Origin: Ophioderma brevispina
Taxonomy: Eukaryota; Echinodermata; Ophiuroidea; Amphilepidida; Ophiodermatidae
Reading direction: 5' to 3'
Assembly (NCBI GenBank): GCA_023653785.1
Contig: JAMKCH010036036.1
Coordinates: 1-64,000, forward strand
Length of the DNA: 64,000 bases
The notes beneath the pieces are model-generated. The model saw only the letters and a list, made by a program, of their open reading frames with translations, had not been told where the DNA came from and ran no database searches. The number at the start of each line of letters is the position of its first letter. The first letter of the stretch is position 1. Position numbers and translations under genes: made by a program. Below, piece by piece: positions 1 to 10,989 of the stretch.

Positions 1-179
1 TCTAGCTAAAGCCGTTAAAAAACCGATGGCAACCTTCTTTCACACGCAAGATGAACGCGTTTTTTGGTCCTTAACGTACTTTTAGACGTTCGTTCGTGCG
101 TGCCAGTCCAAAAATCACAGTGGAAGAATCTTTCTTTAACCAGCTTAAATAGTTTCATCATCATCCAGGTTGATCAGGC

Positions 180-3123
180 CGGTTGAATTCCTTCTGGGGA
201 CTTGAAGACCTCACAGTCATCTATGCATGTGGCTAATGGTTTGTGGCTCTCCACAATCGCAGTTTTGGTGAAAGTTTTCAACTTCTCCGATCTTGTGAAG
301 GAAGTTCTTGTACGACCAACGCCAGTTGTGAGTCTGTGAGGTTGACCCATGCTTTCCTAGCACGGTTTACATTCCGTTGGGCTTGGTAGATGGGCTGTCC
401 CCAAACTGCTTTAGGTTTCAAAGTAGAGATACGCATTGCTCATACCATCTGTCATTGATCCAGTATGAATTGCTAGGGATACTGTGACGGCAGTGTCTGG
501 ATTGGGTAGCAAAAGTGTTCCGGGAATTCTCTGATCCTCAAAGGTGTTGGTGGAGGGATTAGGCTATCAGGTTCATCACATTTCTTGGCGAGCTTGATCG
601 TCTGAAAGTTTTCCTCTAAGTTTGCAGGAGCTATGCCCGACAGGATTGGAGATATTCTACAGGCGTCGCCACAAGGCAACCACTAACCTCCTCATTGCAT
701 CCATTCAGAAACATAAATCTTGCGTGAATGTACACTGTGACTCCATTCTGGTGCAGCTTATTCAGCAGTGGAGTACTGCCAAGGCAACATGTTGATGTAT
801 GTAAGGGTCAAAAGATGCACCCATATCCAGTTCCTGCGAGCCTCACGAGGAAGGTTGACACGAGACTTTGCGTCTTGGCACGACTGCCTTGGTGTTTATG
901 ATTGAAAGTGAGGCTGCGGTCCATTTGTGACGCCAAGGTACTTCGCGGTGTTGGGTCTGGTGACAGTTTTTTCTCCATCTAGAGTGATGTTTATTCTCTT
1001 TTTGCGCATCGTTTGCAAGGTGGAAACAAGCTGCGGTCTGGGGGTTGGCTGAGTTTCAAAGTGCCAATCGGTGGAAGAAATTGGCTTACAGTATTAGGTG
1101 CTTTCTGCAACCCTGTTGCTAAGGACTCAAAGGATTCAGCAGCTATTCCCAGGGCCGTGTCGTCGCATAGGAGTACTGCGAACAATCTTCCTTTGGCATA
1201 TCTGAGACTCGATGTTGAAGAGACGGGGTGCCAGGACAGAAACCTTGGTGGGACAACACACCATTCCGAGTTTGCGCTTCTACTGGCTTGCCCATTTGAA
1301 TGTCCTCCAGGACGAAAAGCTCTTGTCTTGGATAGCAGCTAATAACTTGACAACTTGACTCAGGGAAGATTTTGAGTAGCTGAGGTAGAGACCGATGCCC
1401 GACTGTATCGTACGCAGCAATTAGGTTAGAGACCTGCTCCAAACTTCTGCTTCTTTCTGGAAGGCTGTCTCGATGTCATTAACTAGTCTTGCTATCTGAT
1501 CAGTTTTTGATTTACCTCTTCGAAATCCAGCTTGGGTGGCGGGTAAATTTCCTCGACCGTATCATTGATCCTGGCCGAGTATCAGTCCGCTCAAGATCTT
1601 ATGATTGGAATATTAAGCGAGATGGTCTGTAACTTTTTGGGGGTCCTTTGCTGGTTTCTTGGGCTTCAGGCTTGCAATACCTTTGGAAGTCTTCCATCTG
1701 GAGGGAATAGTTTGACGTTCCCATGCAAGTAGAAAGGGAAAAAAAAAAAGAGTTTGGAGACCGGGTCGCACAGCTTCGGGTGGCATATCTCTTCAAGAAA
1801 TTCTGTAGGGATGTGATTGCCTCAAGCTTTCCCATTCTTGAGACCTGTAATTGCTTCGGTGATCCTCATCGTATGTGAATGGTTGGGACATGGGGGGCTT
1901 GACAGTGGAGAGGTTTTGTAGAAGCGGTTTATCTCTGCATTAACAGCACGAGAGTGGGCTTTCGCCTGTTGAGTGTGGTTCTTGCCACTTTCCATTGTTG
2001 ACAAGTACGGAGGCGATGGGTGTTTGCAGAGACAGGACACTGCTTAGCTGGACAGCTACGGCCGGTGAGCTTGTTGATGGTGTTTTCAGGCCTGCCGGTT
2101 GAGTGGGTAAAAGTGGATATTGGCTATCTCCTCCTCCCATCTGGTGCGTCCTTTTGGCCAAGCAGATCCAGTAGCTGGTTGCCCTTGCTATTCTGCAGTA
2201 ATCGCAGTTGGAATTACAATCACTTTGTATCACTCGTCGCATTCCTTGTCCCACATGGGGGTGTTAGGGATCCTTCGCCTCTTGGATGGAATCCTATTAC
2301 TGCTTGGTGGAGCATGGAGAAAGGCAGAATATGCATCGTTGATGTTGATAAGGCCAGGGGCTGGCAGCGTGGATGACAGTTTCGCTGGTGAGTTGTTTGA
2401 ACTTGTACCAGTTGCTTTCCTGAAATTCCATCGCTTTCTGTAGAGGCTGGGGATTGTGACCTTGAATGTCACTGGTGACGGCAGGATAGGCAATTGACTT
2501 ATCTAAGAAATCTAGGGAGGACCGTTTCGGAACAGCGGGATTGCATGTCGCTGGAGACTGTTGACAGGTCGGACAGGTCCTGTCCCATGACTGCTTGAAT
2601 AGAAGTAGGTGGATCCTTACTATCAAACAGCATTGGAGGTCTTGGGCTTCATCCATTTTCAAGCCGCTTTGGCCCATTCTTGTCAATGTTGGAGTATCCC
2701 CATGCTGTATTTTCTACAGTTGAAGTCTCCGCAGACGAAGGAGCTTCCGCGAACTACTGAGGGAATTGAAGTCTGTTCAGCTGTGGGTGGCTTATAGAGT
2801 GGTAAGTGGTCCCATAGCGTCAAATGTTCAGCCACTGGATTGGCGAATTCATTGAAGATTGCAGGGTTGATCTCAATTGTATGCCTTGCTTCAACATATG
2901 AAGCCATCCCATGCTTTGTTTTGTGCACGGAATGAAGTACCGATAAGGTCAAAACCCTTCAATTTGGCAGCTTCTCTTCAGATTCGCGTGAGTTTCTATT
3001 GGAGGATGATGATATTCACCACTACTCCGTTCTCCCCTGGAGAGCTGTAAGGATGATGTCACGCTTAGCATGAGTAAGACCCTCAACGTTCAGCTGCAGG
3101 ACACAAACTTTGGTGCTTGCCAT
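180..3123 (-). mobile_element. Decayed LINE retrotransposon, endonuclease plus reverse transcriptase
   Basis: Read on the minus strand this is the body of a non-LTR retrotransposon. A start codon at 3,123 opens a typical endonuclease N-terminus (MASTKVCVLQLNVEGLTHAK). The endonuclease GDFN motif lies at 2,719-2,730. A linker resembling the 'RR-x-NF-x-KANW' region lies near 2,430-2,500, RT motif PKSYRP near 1,630, AAYDTV near 1,410, and an 'NGV...QG...P' block near 1,200-1,290. The catalytic YADD box at about 1,150 is split by a one-base shift, so the open frame reads YATT. A C-terminal segment (ILSGIAPANL) lies near 620 and a CDCGEPQ zinc-knuckle motif at 243-262. Many frameshifts and stops mean it cannot encode an active enzyme. 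The module order fits a Jockey/CR1-type LINE. The exact clade is uncertain. Confidence 0.85.
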
Positions 3124-3406
3124 AAGGGAAAGTTCCTCTGTGATTTAGCTCAGCCGCCTATAATTGAGGGTGGGTCTTCAAGATGTTCCCTGTGGTGTTT
3201 TTAACACGATGTTTGGACTAGTTGTTGAAATTATTTAGCCACAACAGGTGATGTGACTTAACAGCGCCGCCGCGAGAAGGCTTCACACGACTAAAATCTC
3301 GAACGGAGTGCAAAGGGCTTTTTAAGTCCTATACCAAGGAGAAGATTCCCATGTGGTCCACTAATTCTCATGAATGTTGAGAATACTCTGGTAAAGCCCA
3401 ATACTC

Positions 3407-3550
3407 TCTATATATATATATATACTATATATATATATATCTATATATATAATAATATATAATAATATCTATATATATCTAATACTATATATAATATATC
3501 TCTCTATCTCCTATATTATCTCTCTTATACTGTGTGTGTTTGTGTGTGTT
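3407..3550. repeat. TA/TATC-rich microsatellite ending in a TG run
   Basis: An imperfect (TA)n tract broken by TATC and AATA variants, followed by TG repeats. It sits just upstream of the 5' end of the minus-strand LINE. Low complexity is seen directly. Confidence 0.9.
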
Positions 3551-3553
3551 AAG

Positions 3554-3651
3554 GATACGGACGGCACAGTAAGCGTCATACACCTTCTCACTTGTAGCTT
3601 TCATAATGTGCATTTCTTGTGGCTGTATGACGCAAACGTGCCGACCGTATC
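3554..3651. repeat. Imperfect hairpin, ~28-bp arms
   Basis: The left arm (GATACGGACGGCAC then GCGTCATAC) and right arm (GTATGACGC then GTGCCGACCGTATC) are reverse complements with a few mismatches and a ~40-nt loop. It could be the core of a short MITE. No gene is associated. Confidence 0.7.
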
Positions 3652-3837
3652 GCATGACCCGCTATACAATCCGCGAATTTTAAATAGAGCATGGTCAGCT
3701 AGATGGGTTTTAATTCATTGTTATGTTTAATATAATTCCGGTTTTTGATGAAACCACTCGGTACGTGTCAATAATTATTTATAGAATAAAAATATAAAAA
3801 GTAATAATATTATTACTTATGGCGGGTTTCTCTTTAA

Positions 3838-4201
3838 AGTCTGACTCCGAGATTTCGAAATTATCTTTTGTGTGTAAATTAAAATAGCCACTAGAACTAA
3901 AGATATACTCAACTCACCTAAAATGCCAATTTCAAAGTTGAGAGATGAATCGGATTTTTTCGTTTCATGCAATACACAATTATAACTTATAACAGTGCCA
4001 TAGGATACCGTGTATCACAAAATTTCCGGATCCGGAAATTTTTTAAACAAAGTTGTGATTTGCTATATGAAGGACTTTAAAATGAGCTAGTTTCTTCACC
4101 ACATTGATTATTATTTTGGACCCGCATTTATGTAAATGCAAAAAAACACGATTTTGTTTGAAATTAGGGCGTCCCTCCCCAAAAAATATCTTAGTCAGCC
4201 T
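3838..4201. mobile_element. TTAA-flanked MITE, family P1 copy 1
   Basis: The element begins AGTCTGACTCCGAGATTT just after a TTAA (3,834-3,837) and ends ...TTAGTCAGCCT just before another TTAA (4,202-4,205). The ends are inverted repeats and the duplicated TTAA is the target preference known for piggyBac-type transposases. It is 364 bp with no coding capacity. A same-orientation relative lies at 63,077-63,432 and a shorter one with the same ends at 14,696-15,003. Assignment to piggyBac is inferred from the TTAA alone. Confidence 0.7.
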
Positions 4202-4359
4202 TTAATGCTGTTAATCCATTCCTCTCTAACAGAATGTAGTCCAGTTGGACAATTCTCCATTTGGATAACGGTATGTCCACAGTCTACTTATACTCGCGGA
4301 CCCGCTTGCGAACGCGTGTCCCCAGGCCCAAGTTGAGCACCGCAATCTCCAGGATGCAC

Positions 4360-4891
4360 AGAAAGATTATGGGCTGGAACGCACGGTTGGCAGTGGACAG
4401 TTGATAAAAGTGAGATACAGTTTCATCTGGAAGGTAGCAGCATTGGACTGTTGGTTCAGGATTACCCATCGTGTAGCTTCCGGATGCGCTCATTGCAGTT
4501 GACAAGGCTGGCACGTGACTTGAGAGCCTTTTGGTGAGAAAAGCAACCCCACACCTCCTGTAGCTGCTTTTTTTTTTATTATACTTCCAGGCAGAGGCTG
4601 TAATAAATGCATAGCCATGGATATTCTCCTGTAGTAGATGTTTGCTGTGCACAATACGGTATGCAGATGACATCAATATCATGCAATTGTGCTTCATTTA
4701 GAAGTTTTCTTGGCTGTTATTGATAGTGTCTGGATGTTATATGTGCTGATAATTAAAGCAGCATTACGTTTAACAAAAATGTCCATACATCTTTTGTCAA
4801 TATCAGGGCTGGACCTTTCAGTAGGCTTTAGGACCAACCCATCATCTGAATTGGTAGAGACCAATGTTGACTCAGGAAGCACAGACTTCAT
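4360..4891 (-). mobile_element. LINE endonuclease-domain fragment
   Basis: Two overlapping minus-strand frames read as an apurinic-type endonuclease N-terminus. ISTYNIQTL lies near 4,724-4,750, then about 4,400-4,620 a frame with 'FITASAWKYN', 'GVAFLTKRL' and 'CYLPDETVSHFYQLS'. That order (TYNI...L, ASAWK, GVG-L, CYSPT...ETD-FY-LS) is the one found in endonuclease-bearing LINEs of marine invertebrates. There is at least one frameshift and no downstream RT, so this is a 5'-side fragment. The clade is not decidable by eye. Confidence 0.65.
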
Positions 4892-5067
4892 ATCCCGGGC
4901 TTTAACGCTGGTGCTACGTTGTAAACAATTCAGCTTGTCAATTAGCTAAAGAGTAGCTGGGGTCTGGGGTAGCCAGGTCTCCGGCACCCTTTTCTGTTGG
5001 GGATGGTCCCTTAGCCTTTGTCTTTCACGGTGACACTCTGCCAGTGTCACAACATCAATATCGATAA

Positions 5068-5139
5068 CATCACAAACATGGGTATTGCCACCAAATGGAG
5101 CGTTTTATGTTGCTCAGAAGTCCAGCTATTGGGCGAAGT
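5068..5139. repeat. Truncated unit of a ~160-bp interspersed/tandem repeat
   Basis: The stretch beginning CATCACAAACATGGGTATTG matches almost base for base the units at 6,072-6,400. It stops abruptly at 5,139 where the LINE-derived insert begins. Confidence 0.85.
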
Positions 5140-5775
5140 TCATCCATTCATCATTCATCATCAGCTATGTCAGTCCACTGCAGGACGAAAGCCTCAACAC
5201 GCATGTTACCATGTTGGATTAAGGCCTACCCTTCCATGCTGGCCCAGTGCGGGTTGGAAGGGACTCTGGTACTTAGAGTGATGAGTGCAGGCCATGGATA
5301 TTCTTCATAACACTGTCAAAGAATCACACCAACTCGATAGGCAGATACTGCGCTCTCGCCGACCTTTCTGCCGACACGTACGCTGCCAAACTCTCCAGTT
5401 CCCCTTTCAACATCTTACAAACATGGACTACTGCCTGGCTAGATACTCCAAGACCAGATCAACTCTCTATTACACCTAAGACAGAACTACCACCTGGCAG
5501 CAATCTCCCACGCAAGGAATGGGTCACCTTAAACCGGATTCGCACATGAGTCGGTCGCTTCAATAGCAATATGCACCGATGGGGGCTGCGGCCATCGCCA
5601 GCCTGCCAATGTGGTTCTCCATCACAGACTGCGGATCACATTCTCAATGAGTGCCCTACCTTTCGTCCACCGGTGGACACAGATTTCTCAAACCCCAACC
5701 AATCAACAGTGAGTTGGCTCCAACGCAAACAACATATTTAGCTGCTGCCTCATACGCAAGAAGAAGAAGAGTGCA
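5140..5775 (+). mobile_element. LINE 3' fragment with RT C-terminal zinc knuckle
   Basis: The clearest coding remnant is at 5,505-5,741. In two frames it reads LPRKEWVTLNRIRT (then a stop and a shift) and RFNSNMHRWGL, ACQCGSPSQTADHILNEC, ending at a TAG at 5,739-5,741. This is the C-terminal Cys-rich region of Jockey/CR1-like LINE proteins, the same module type as the CDCGEPQ of the LINE at 180-3,123 but on the opposite strand. A run of AAGAAGAAGA follows at about 5,757-5,770, a plausible 3' tail. The upstream part (5,150-5,282) holds 'ATGTCAGTCCACTGCAGGAC', a phrase common in animal LINE 3' sequences. Non-functional. Confidence 0.7.
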
Positions 5776-6003
5776 GGTAACAGACCCGGGATGAGGTCTG
5801 CAACTTTTTACGTGCTCAGAATTGACTCCTCTGACACACGGGACCAACAGCTTTACTTGACTATCCGAACCGTGAGGTACCGATCACCCACTGCAAACAC
5901 GTTCACATTCTACGCAAAGGGTGGGAGCGAGGAGAAATTCCATAATCACACTTTTGCAATTATGCAATTCCGACCCTATTTGAGTATAACCAAGAAACCC
6001 AAC

Positions 6004-6073
6004 TCTTACCAGGGTCGCTCGATCGATCTTATATACCCTGCCGATGGTACAGCGCCTTAGACCGCTCGGCAAC
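6004..6073 (-). repeat. tRNA-Leu-like segment, probable SINE head
   Basis: On the minus strand GGTTGCCGAGCGGTCTAAGG then CGCTG resembles the 5' part and A box of tRNA-Leu. A recognisable B box (GGTTCGAATCC) is not visible at the expected distance, only a degenerate GATCGATCGAGC. It is therefore a tRNA-derived relic, with the body possibly extending to about 5,780. Confidence 0.45.
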
Positions 6074-6420
6074 CATTTTGAAATTCAAGATTGCCACCTG
6101 AAGGAAACAATCTACGACTTTCTGAATGTGTTCCTTGACATCACAAACATGGGTATTGCCACCAAATGGAGCGTTTTATGTTGCTCAGAAGTCCAGATAT
6201 TGGGCGAAGTATATATTAAAAATGGCGGCGATTTTGAAATTCAAGATGGCCCCCGGAAGGAAACAATCTGTGACTTTTCGGATGTAATATTTGTGTTCCT
6301 TGACATCACAAATATGGGTATTGCCGCCAACTTGAGCCTTCTATGTTGCTCAGAAGTCCAGATATAGAGCAAAATATGTTGAAAATGGCGGCCATTTTGA
6401 AATCCAAGATGGTCGCCAAA
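6072..6420. repeat. Tandem ~156-163-bp repeat, two units plus partial
   Basis: The phrase ATTTTGAAATTCAAGATGGC recurs at 6,075, 6,231 and 6,394, giving periods of 156 and 163 bp. Each unit also carries TTGACATCACAAA and TTGCTCAGAAGTCCAGATAT. The junction motif AAAATGGCGGCCATTTT is palindromic. A further truncated unit is at 5,068-5,139. Confidence 0.85.
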
Positions 6421-6584
6421 CGGAAGGGATAAAAAATGGTAACAATTTGATTTGGATTTTTGGGACCATTAGTAACATTTTAAGAACCATAATTCCAATT
6501 GTAGCAAAAAAGCCAACAAATGACACACTGTCCCATACTATTATTGGAATAGGTCCAAAACTCCAGGGGGACGAACGTATCAAC

Positions 6585-9500
6585 GCGAATCGAGTATACA
6601 TCTTATTTAAAAGAGTACGAACAAAGAGTGCTACGAAATACAAACGGTGAAAGACTTGCTACTGATCATTGCAAAGAGACAGCTCCATTTTCATAATGAA
6701 CTTTACATAGAAGAGTGGCACCCTACCCTTTCATAAATCAACATGTTCTTTGTGAAGGAGCTAGAAAAGACGTTTAGATAATGCAAACCTTCGAAACAGA
6801 AACACGTTGAAAAGCAATAATGGGTGTTAAGTGGTCCTTCTTTCAGTCTAGGAAAACAATTCTCATCGTGCAACAACTCTTTGCATTTGGAGTCGTTACA
6901 GTACATCAACCCTGGTTACTACCTTACGACATGGAGTTTGTTTAAACATCAATGCGCCTACGCATGCTGAAACCGGTTAGATAACCATCATATACGGCCG
7001 GACATTTTGGCCAGACGAGGATAAGTGCCGTACACTATTACCAATCAATACTATGACCCACTGAAATGACGCCTCCGGCTATCTTTGTTCTTCGTGTGCG
7101 AGGTATTGAGACAACAAAATATGATTTGATAGGGATAATATTAAGGGTATTACTAGCCTTTATAAAACAATACATTGGCCGGTTGGGAATGTTGTGGATG
7201 CTCAGGTAAGTATGATCAAAATTGACCGTTTTAGGGTAAACTTTGCCAAAAATTCTCTCAAATTACTACATACATGTATATGGAACTGTCATCTGGCAAA
7301 GGAATAGCGACGATATGTCTTCATATATGTTATAGATTTGTTTCTTTGCATCATATGTATTCACCTCGATTTGTTAGCGAAATCCTAGAAACCATCATAT
7401 TTTTCTGCATTTAAGTTTTTCAAAAAGAGCTAACTTGAGCAGGTTATTTCTTATTAGTCTCTTCTAACGTATACACGATGCGACGTCACTCTTGCAGGCA
7501 ATCTTCCGATCAAAAGTTTGAGGCTGGTCTTTTTAAACTACCCAAATAAGGAATACACAATTCCGTAATGCTCAATGGTCTTCAAGGGAGCCTACCAGAA
7601 CCAACCAGTCGCCAATCCTTGTAAATAAATACAATGTAGCTGGAAACATTTCGTCATTGGAAATAGGGAAAGACTGCGATTATATCAGTTCTGTCTGTCA
7701 TCGTATCGCAGATGTATTGATTTTAAATCGGATGTTATAGCTTTGTGCATTATTTTACAAGTTCCAGAACACATATTTAAGAAGAACACCGATTTGCTGT
7801 CATTTTACTGCAGTACTGACAACAATTCTCTTTTACCTGAATTGTATAGGCTGCACCAGCGCAATTTACATTACATTGTTGTTGTCCACTCGAACCTGGG
7901 TAATTTAAAACCTCTATCAGTCATTTTCTTTGGGATGTAAACAAACAGCGTCCTCAATGTTTGTCGATGTTGAGTTTGTTGTATTGTTGTATTGGAATTG
8001 ATAATAGTAAAGTTACCTGGAAGTGGTAAAGCTGAGAACACCACACTTTTTAAACAGGTCGATTCTTGTGCATAATTGACGGGACCCCGACGAGTATGAC
8101 GTCATGAAATATGTTTTTTAAATGACCGTTTATAGGCATCTTCAATGGGTTTTAATGTTCATTTAAAAAAAACCGCTATAATCAATAGTTGATATGACGC
8201 AACACTGGAACTTGAGTCTTAGGCATTTTATTTTTTGGGAAAAAAAGTGATTATGGCTTTAAAGGTGCTAGAAACCGTGAATCAACGTTGCCTCTGAACC
8301 AAATAGGCTGGTAAGTGGTATGAATTGGTGTGTAATATTTACATTGATATTAATAAATAAACGCAATTTGAATTGATCTATTAAGTGGCTTCCATAGATA
8401 TAACAATTAAAAAAGTAATGGCTTTACTTTACACAATTGCGCGTCTAACGTGTGTTGCTTTCATTGTATTGACGAATTATGCAAAGAGTTGAATTTTATC
8501 CGGTCTTTGGTGGTGAAACAGCACTGAAAGCATACATTTAACTGTTGCGTTAAACAGAATGTTATGACATATGCAAAGTGTTTAGTCTTTTAAACGTGCG
8601 TATATAGAACTGTCAAAAACGTAGAGCTTACTGATCTGAGCTGTAACAGTGTAAATATCAAGACAACTAAATCCCAGAAAAGTCAATCGTAGTGTTTATG
8701 ATAAAAAAAAATATGTTTTAGTTAAGCAAATATATTGTTGAATAGCATAAATTTTAAAATAGATCAGTGTTCTACCGACTGTTGATCATCGTCGACCTGT
8801 CCTGACAAGTTATGCAAGTTCTTTTTTCTTGAAAGTGGCAGATAACGTATACAATTACGTATCTCCAGGTTGTATTTTCTATCGAAATATGCGAGCTTGG
8901 TAATACCTGAGTGGTATTCATTCATAGATCCCCAACTCCGCGACCAAGGTCGTTGAAAAGGGTGGGATATCTTTAATGAACAACACTTGAAGATTTGATA
9001 ACAACCGTAGAATTAAACATCCAACCTTTCCTGTTTGTCTTCAATATTACGAGCAAATTTGGGTATTTGTCGTGCCAAAGCAATTTTGTCATTTCGTGGG
9101 CGCTGGATATTTACTTTACTAGGATTGAAGTTAAACAAATCACAGCGTTTCACATAGTTGGCCGCCCTGACATTGATCAAACCTAGCAAAATATTTATAC
9201 AGGAGAAAGGAATAAATAGGTAATGCGCTAGCAAGACGAGAGCAGAATACGTAAATACTTCCTGATACAATGGCACTCATTCTTGTTGGGCCTCTTCTTT
9301 ATTCAAAGAATAAGCGTACAAGAAGTAAATCGATTGCCTGAATTCAAGCAACTAATTAACAGAAATGATCAATAAACAACATTTATGGAGGTATCCGTGT
9401 CAGGCAGCAGTAATATTTACCATTGTCAGCAACAGGTGTGCAAAGAAATGTTTGTTTATCGGATTATGCAGCTGGTAGAAAGAACGTAGACATTCCACAG

Positions 9501-9620
9501 CACACCTGTCTGACAATAGGTGACCCGTTAGACATGGATAGGTTAACAAATACTGTTGTGAATTCTTTCTTCTTGATACCGATTGAACTTTACCAATTCT
9601 TTTATCAATTAATCTAGTAC
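6585..9620. repeat. Segmental duplication, unit 1 block A
   Basis: This ~3-kb block is collinear with 18,150-23,545. Matching landmarks include TTCATAATGAACTTTACAT (6,692 and 18,236), TTTTTAAACTACCCAAATAA (7,530 and 19,264), CAACCTTTCCTGTTTGTCTT (9,022 and 22,962) and TTCCACAGCACACCTGTCTG. Similarity looks like roughly 80-85%. Copy 1 lacks four segments present in copy 2, which identifies those as insertions or reciprocal losses. Short open frames inside are not obviously coding. Confidence 0.9.
8764..9012 (-). pseudogene. Open frame shared by both duplicated units (copy 1), function unknown
   Basis: The minus-strand frame contains LKISHPFQRP, then after a variable middle NCIRYLPLSRKKN and SGQVDDDQQSVEH before a stop at 8,764. 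The duplicate at 22,692-22,997 has the same beginning, end and stop (SGQVDDDQQSIEH). Indels in the middle sum to a multiple of three, but the local frame differs there, and copy 1 has no good start codon. I do not recognise the protein. It may be a decayed terminal exon or a chance frame kept open in recently duplicated DNA. Confidence 0.25.
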
Positions 9621-9639
9621 CAATCTATGTAACAGAGAA

Positions 9640-10105
9640 ATATATGCTTTAACACATTGCGTCGACAGAAAACGGTATTGTTCTTTAATACCCAAGTTTA
9701 CCAAGAATAATGATTTGCAACAACAGCAATTGAAACTCAGTGAAGGACATATTAAACAAGCATTCGCTTCCACTTATAGGCAAAAAACCAATTGATAATT
9801 CCTAAGAGGAATTATGCCTATTTTACTGAAAGCACAAAGTTTTGTTGCTGTCCAGGAAATGCTAATGCTTGAAGCTAAACATCTGAGTAGCAAAGTGTAC
9901 AAAAGAGTCATTCAAATGAGGTTTCACCCCGGGAATTTCAAACATAGATTATAATTGTATGCATGAAATCAGTGATCAACCTGTTGGATAGAAGAGTTTA
10001 GCCTATTTTGAACCAGAGTATTGCAATCTTCGAAGACAGGCATTGATAATCACACACAATCCCAAAATAATTGCAACAAAAGTTTTTTTAAACAGAATTT
10101 TGGAA
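9640..10105. other. No recognisable feature
   Basis: AT-rich sequence after the end of block A. No repeat partner elsewhere in the window, no long frame and no hairpin were noticed. Confidence 0.6.
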
Positions 10106-10108
10106 TAA

Positions 10109-10302
10109 CATTTAAGTGCTCAAGGGGGCTTCCATAGTACCCAACATTTGATTTTTCGCGATTTTTTCAAGAATTGTTTTTGCTACTTGTCTGATTTATG
10201 AATACACTTTTCCTGATACCAAAAAAATTAAATCCTCTCACGGCTTCACTAAAATAATCAGGTTGGGCCCATAGGACCCCCCCCCCCCCCCACTAACGGT
10301 GA
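10109..10302. mobile_element. G-run hairpin MITE module, family G copy 1
   Basis: It begins CATTTAAGTG, then a G run and TTCCATAGTACCC, and ends with GGTTGGGCCCATAGGACC, a C run and CACTAACGG. These ends are inverted repeats. The middle phrase CCAAAAAAATTAAAT and the ends match the ~200-bp modules at 57,048-57,254 and, inverted, 19,911-20,114. The TTAA flank here is degenerate (ATAA). Confidence 0.65.
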
Positions 10303-10904
10303 AAAAAATCAGATATTTTACTAATTAAAAACTTAAAGTAATTAAATCTTGGGATTTATTTGCCTAAATATATATACCTTGGAAGGCAATTAATTAATAA
10401 ATTAATAACACTTAAATCATAATCCTTTATATGCTGATCACATCAATTTTAATTATGTCATTACCATGTTCTTAACTGCATAAGTCTATGGGAAATGCCA
10501 AAATGAATTTGAACTTTCTGAGAAAAATACAAGATGGTATAAATTTGGCTATATTGTGCTAAAATTATTTGAATTTGTTATTCTAGAGTACATATAATAT
10601 TTTTTGTCGTCACCAGTAAGCATGAAGGCGGCAGCTACAGCAGCGCCGTGTTGCAACAATCAAACAACCAGCCACACACATACAGAGGACATACAGATAT
10701 AGAGAGAAAGGAGTGCGCAGAGAGAATTGGAAGTTGGGAATTGCACAGACAGAGAGAGAAAGAGGGAGAAGAGAGATAGGATTTGATTTTGGGAAGTTTT
10801 ATGGTTCCTTTACCCGTGCCATCTGAATGAACCATGGGGAGAGTGTAATTCTGATTTTAATAAATTCAGTCTTATACAAATAATTCTAGAGTATAATACC
10901 TGGG
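10303..10904. other. No gene; AT-rich, then a purine (GAGA)-rich stretch
   Basis: 10,303-10,620 is AT-rich and unremarkable. 10,680-10,790 is rich in AGAGAG and CAGAGAGA words. It could be the body of the tRNA-like repeat immediately downstream, which reads in the minus direction. No coding frame is convincing. Confidence 0.4.
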
Positions 10905-10975
10905 ATTGAGATTCGAACCGGGGACTGTTTACTCTGCAAGCTCCTTGATCACTAGATTATACCCCTCATACCAAA
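10905..10975 (-). repeat. tRNA-like SINE head
   Basis: The minus strand shows an A-box-like GGTATAATCTAGTGATCAAG and, about 30 nt on, a good B box CCCCGGTTCGAATCTC. The T-stem and acceptor halves do not pair, so it is not a functional tRNA. Confidence 0.5.
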
Positions 10976-10989
10976 AATAAAATGTGAAT

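Noticed and set aside
10905..10975. Functional tRNA gene on the minus strand
   Set aside because: The B box is good, but the T stem and acceptor stem fail to pair. SINE head is more likely.
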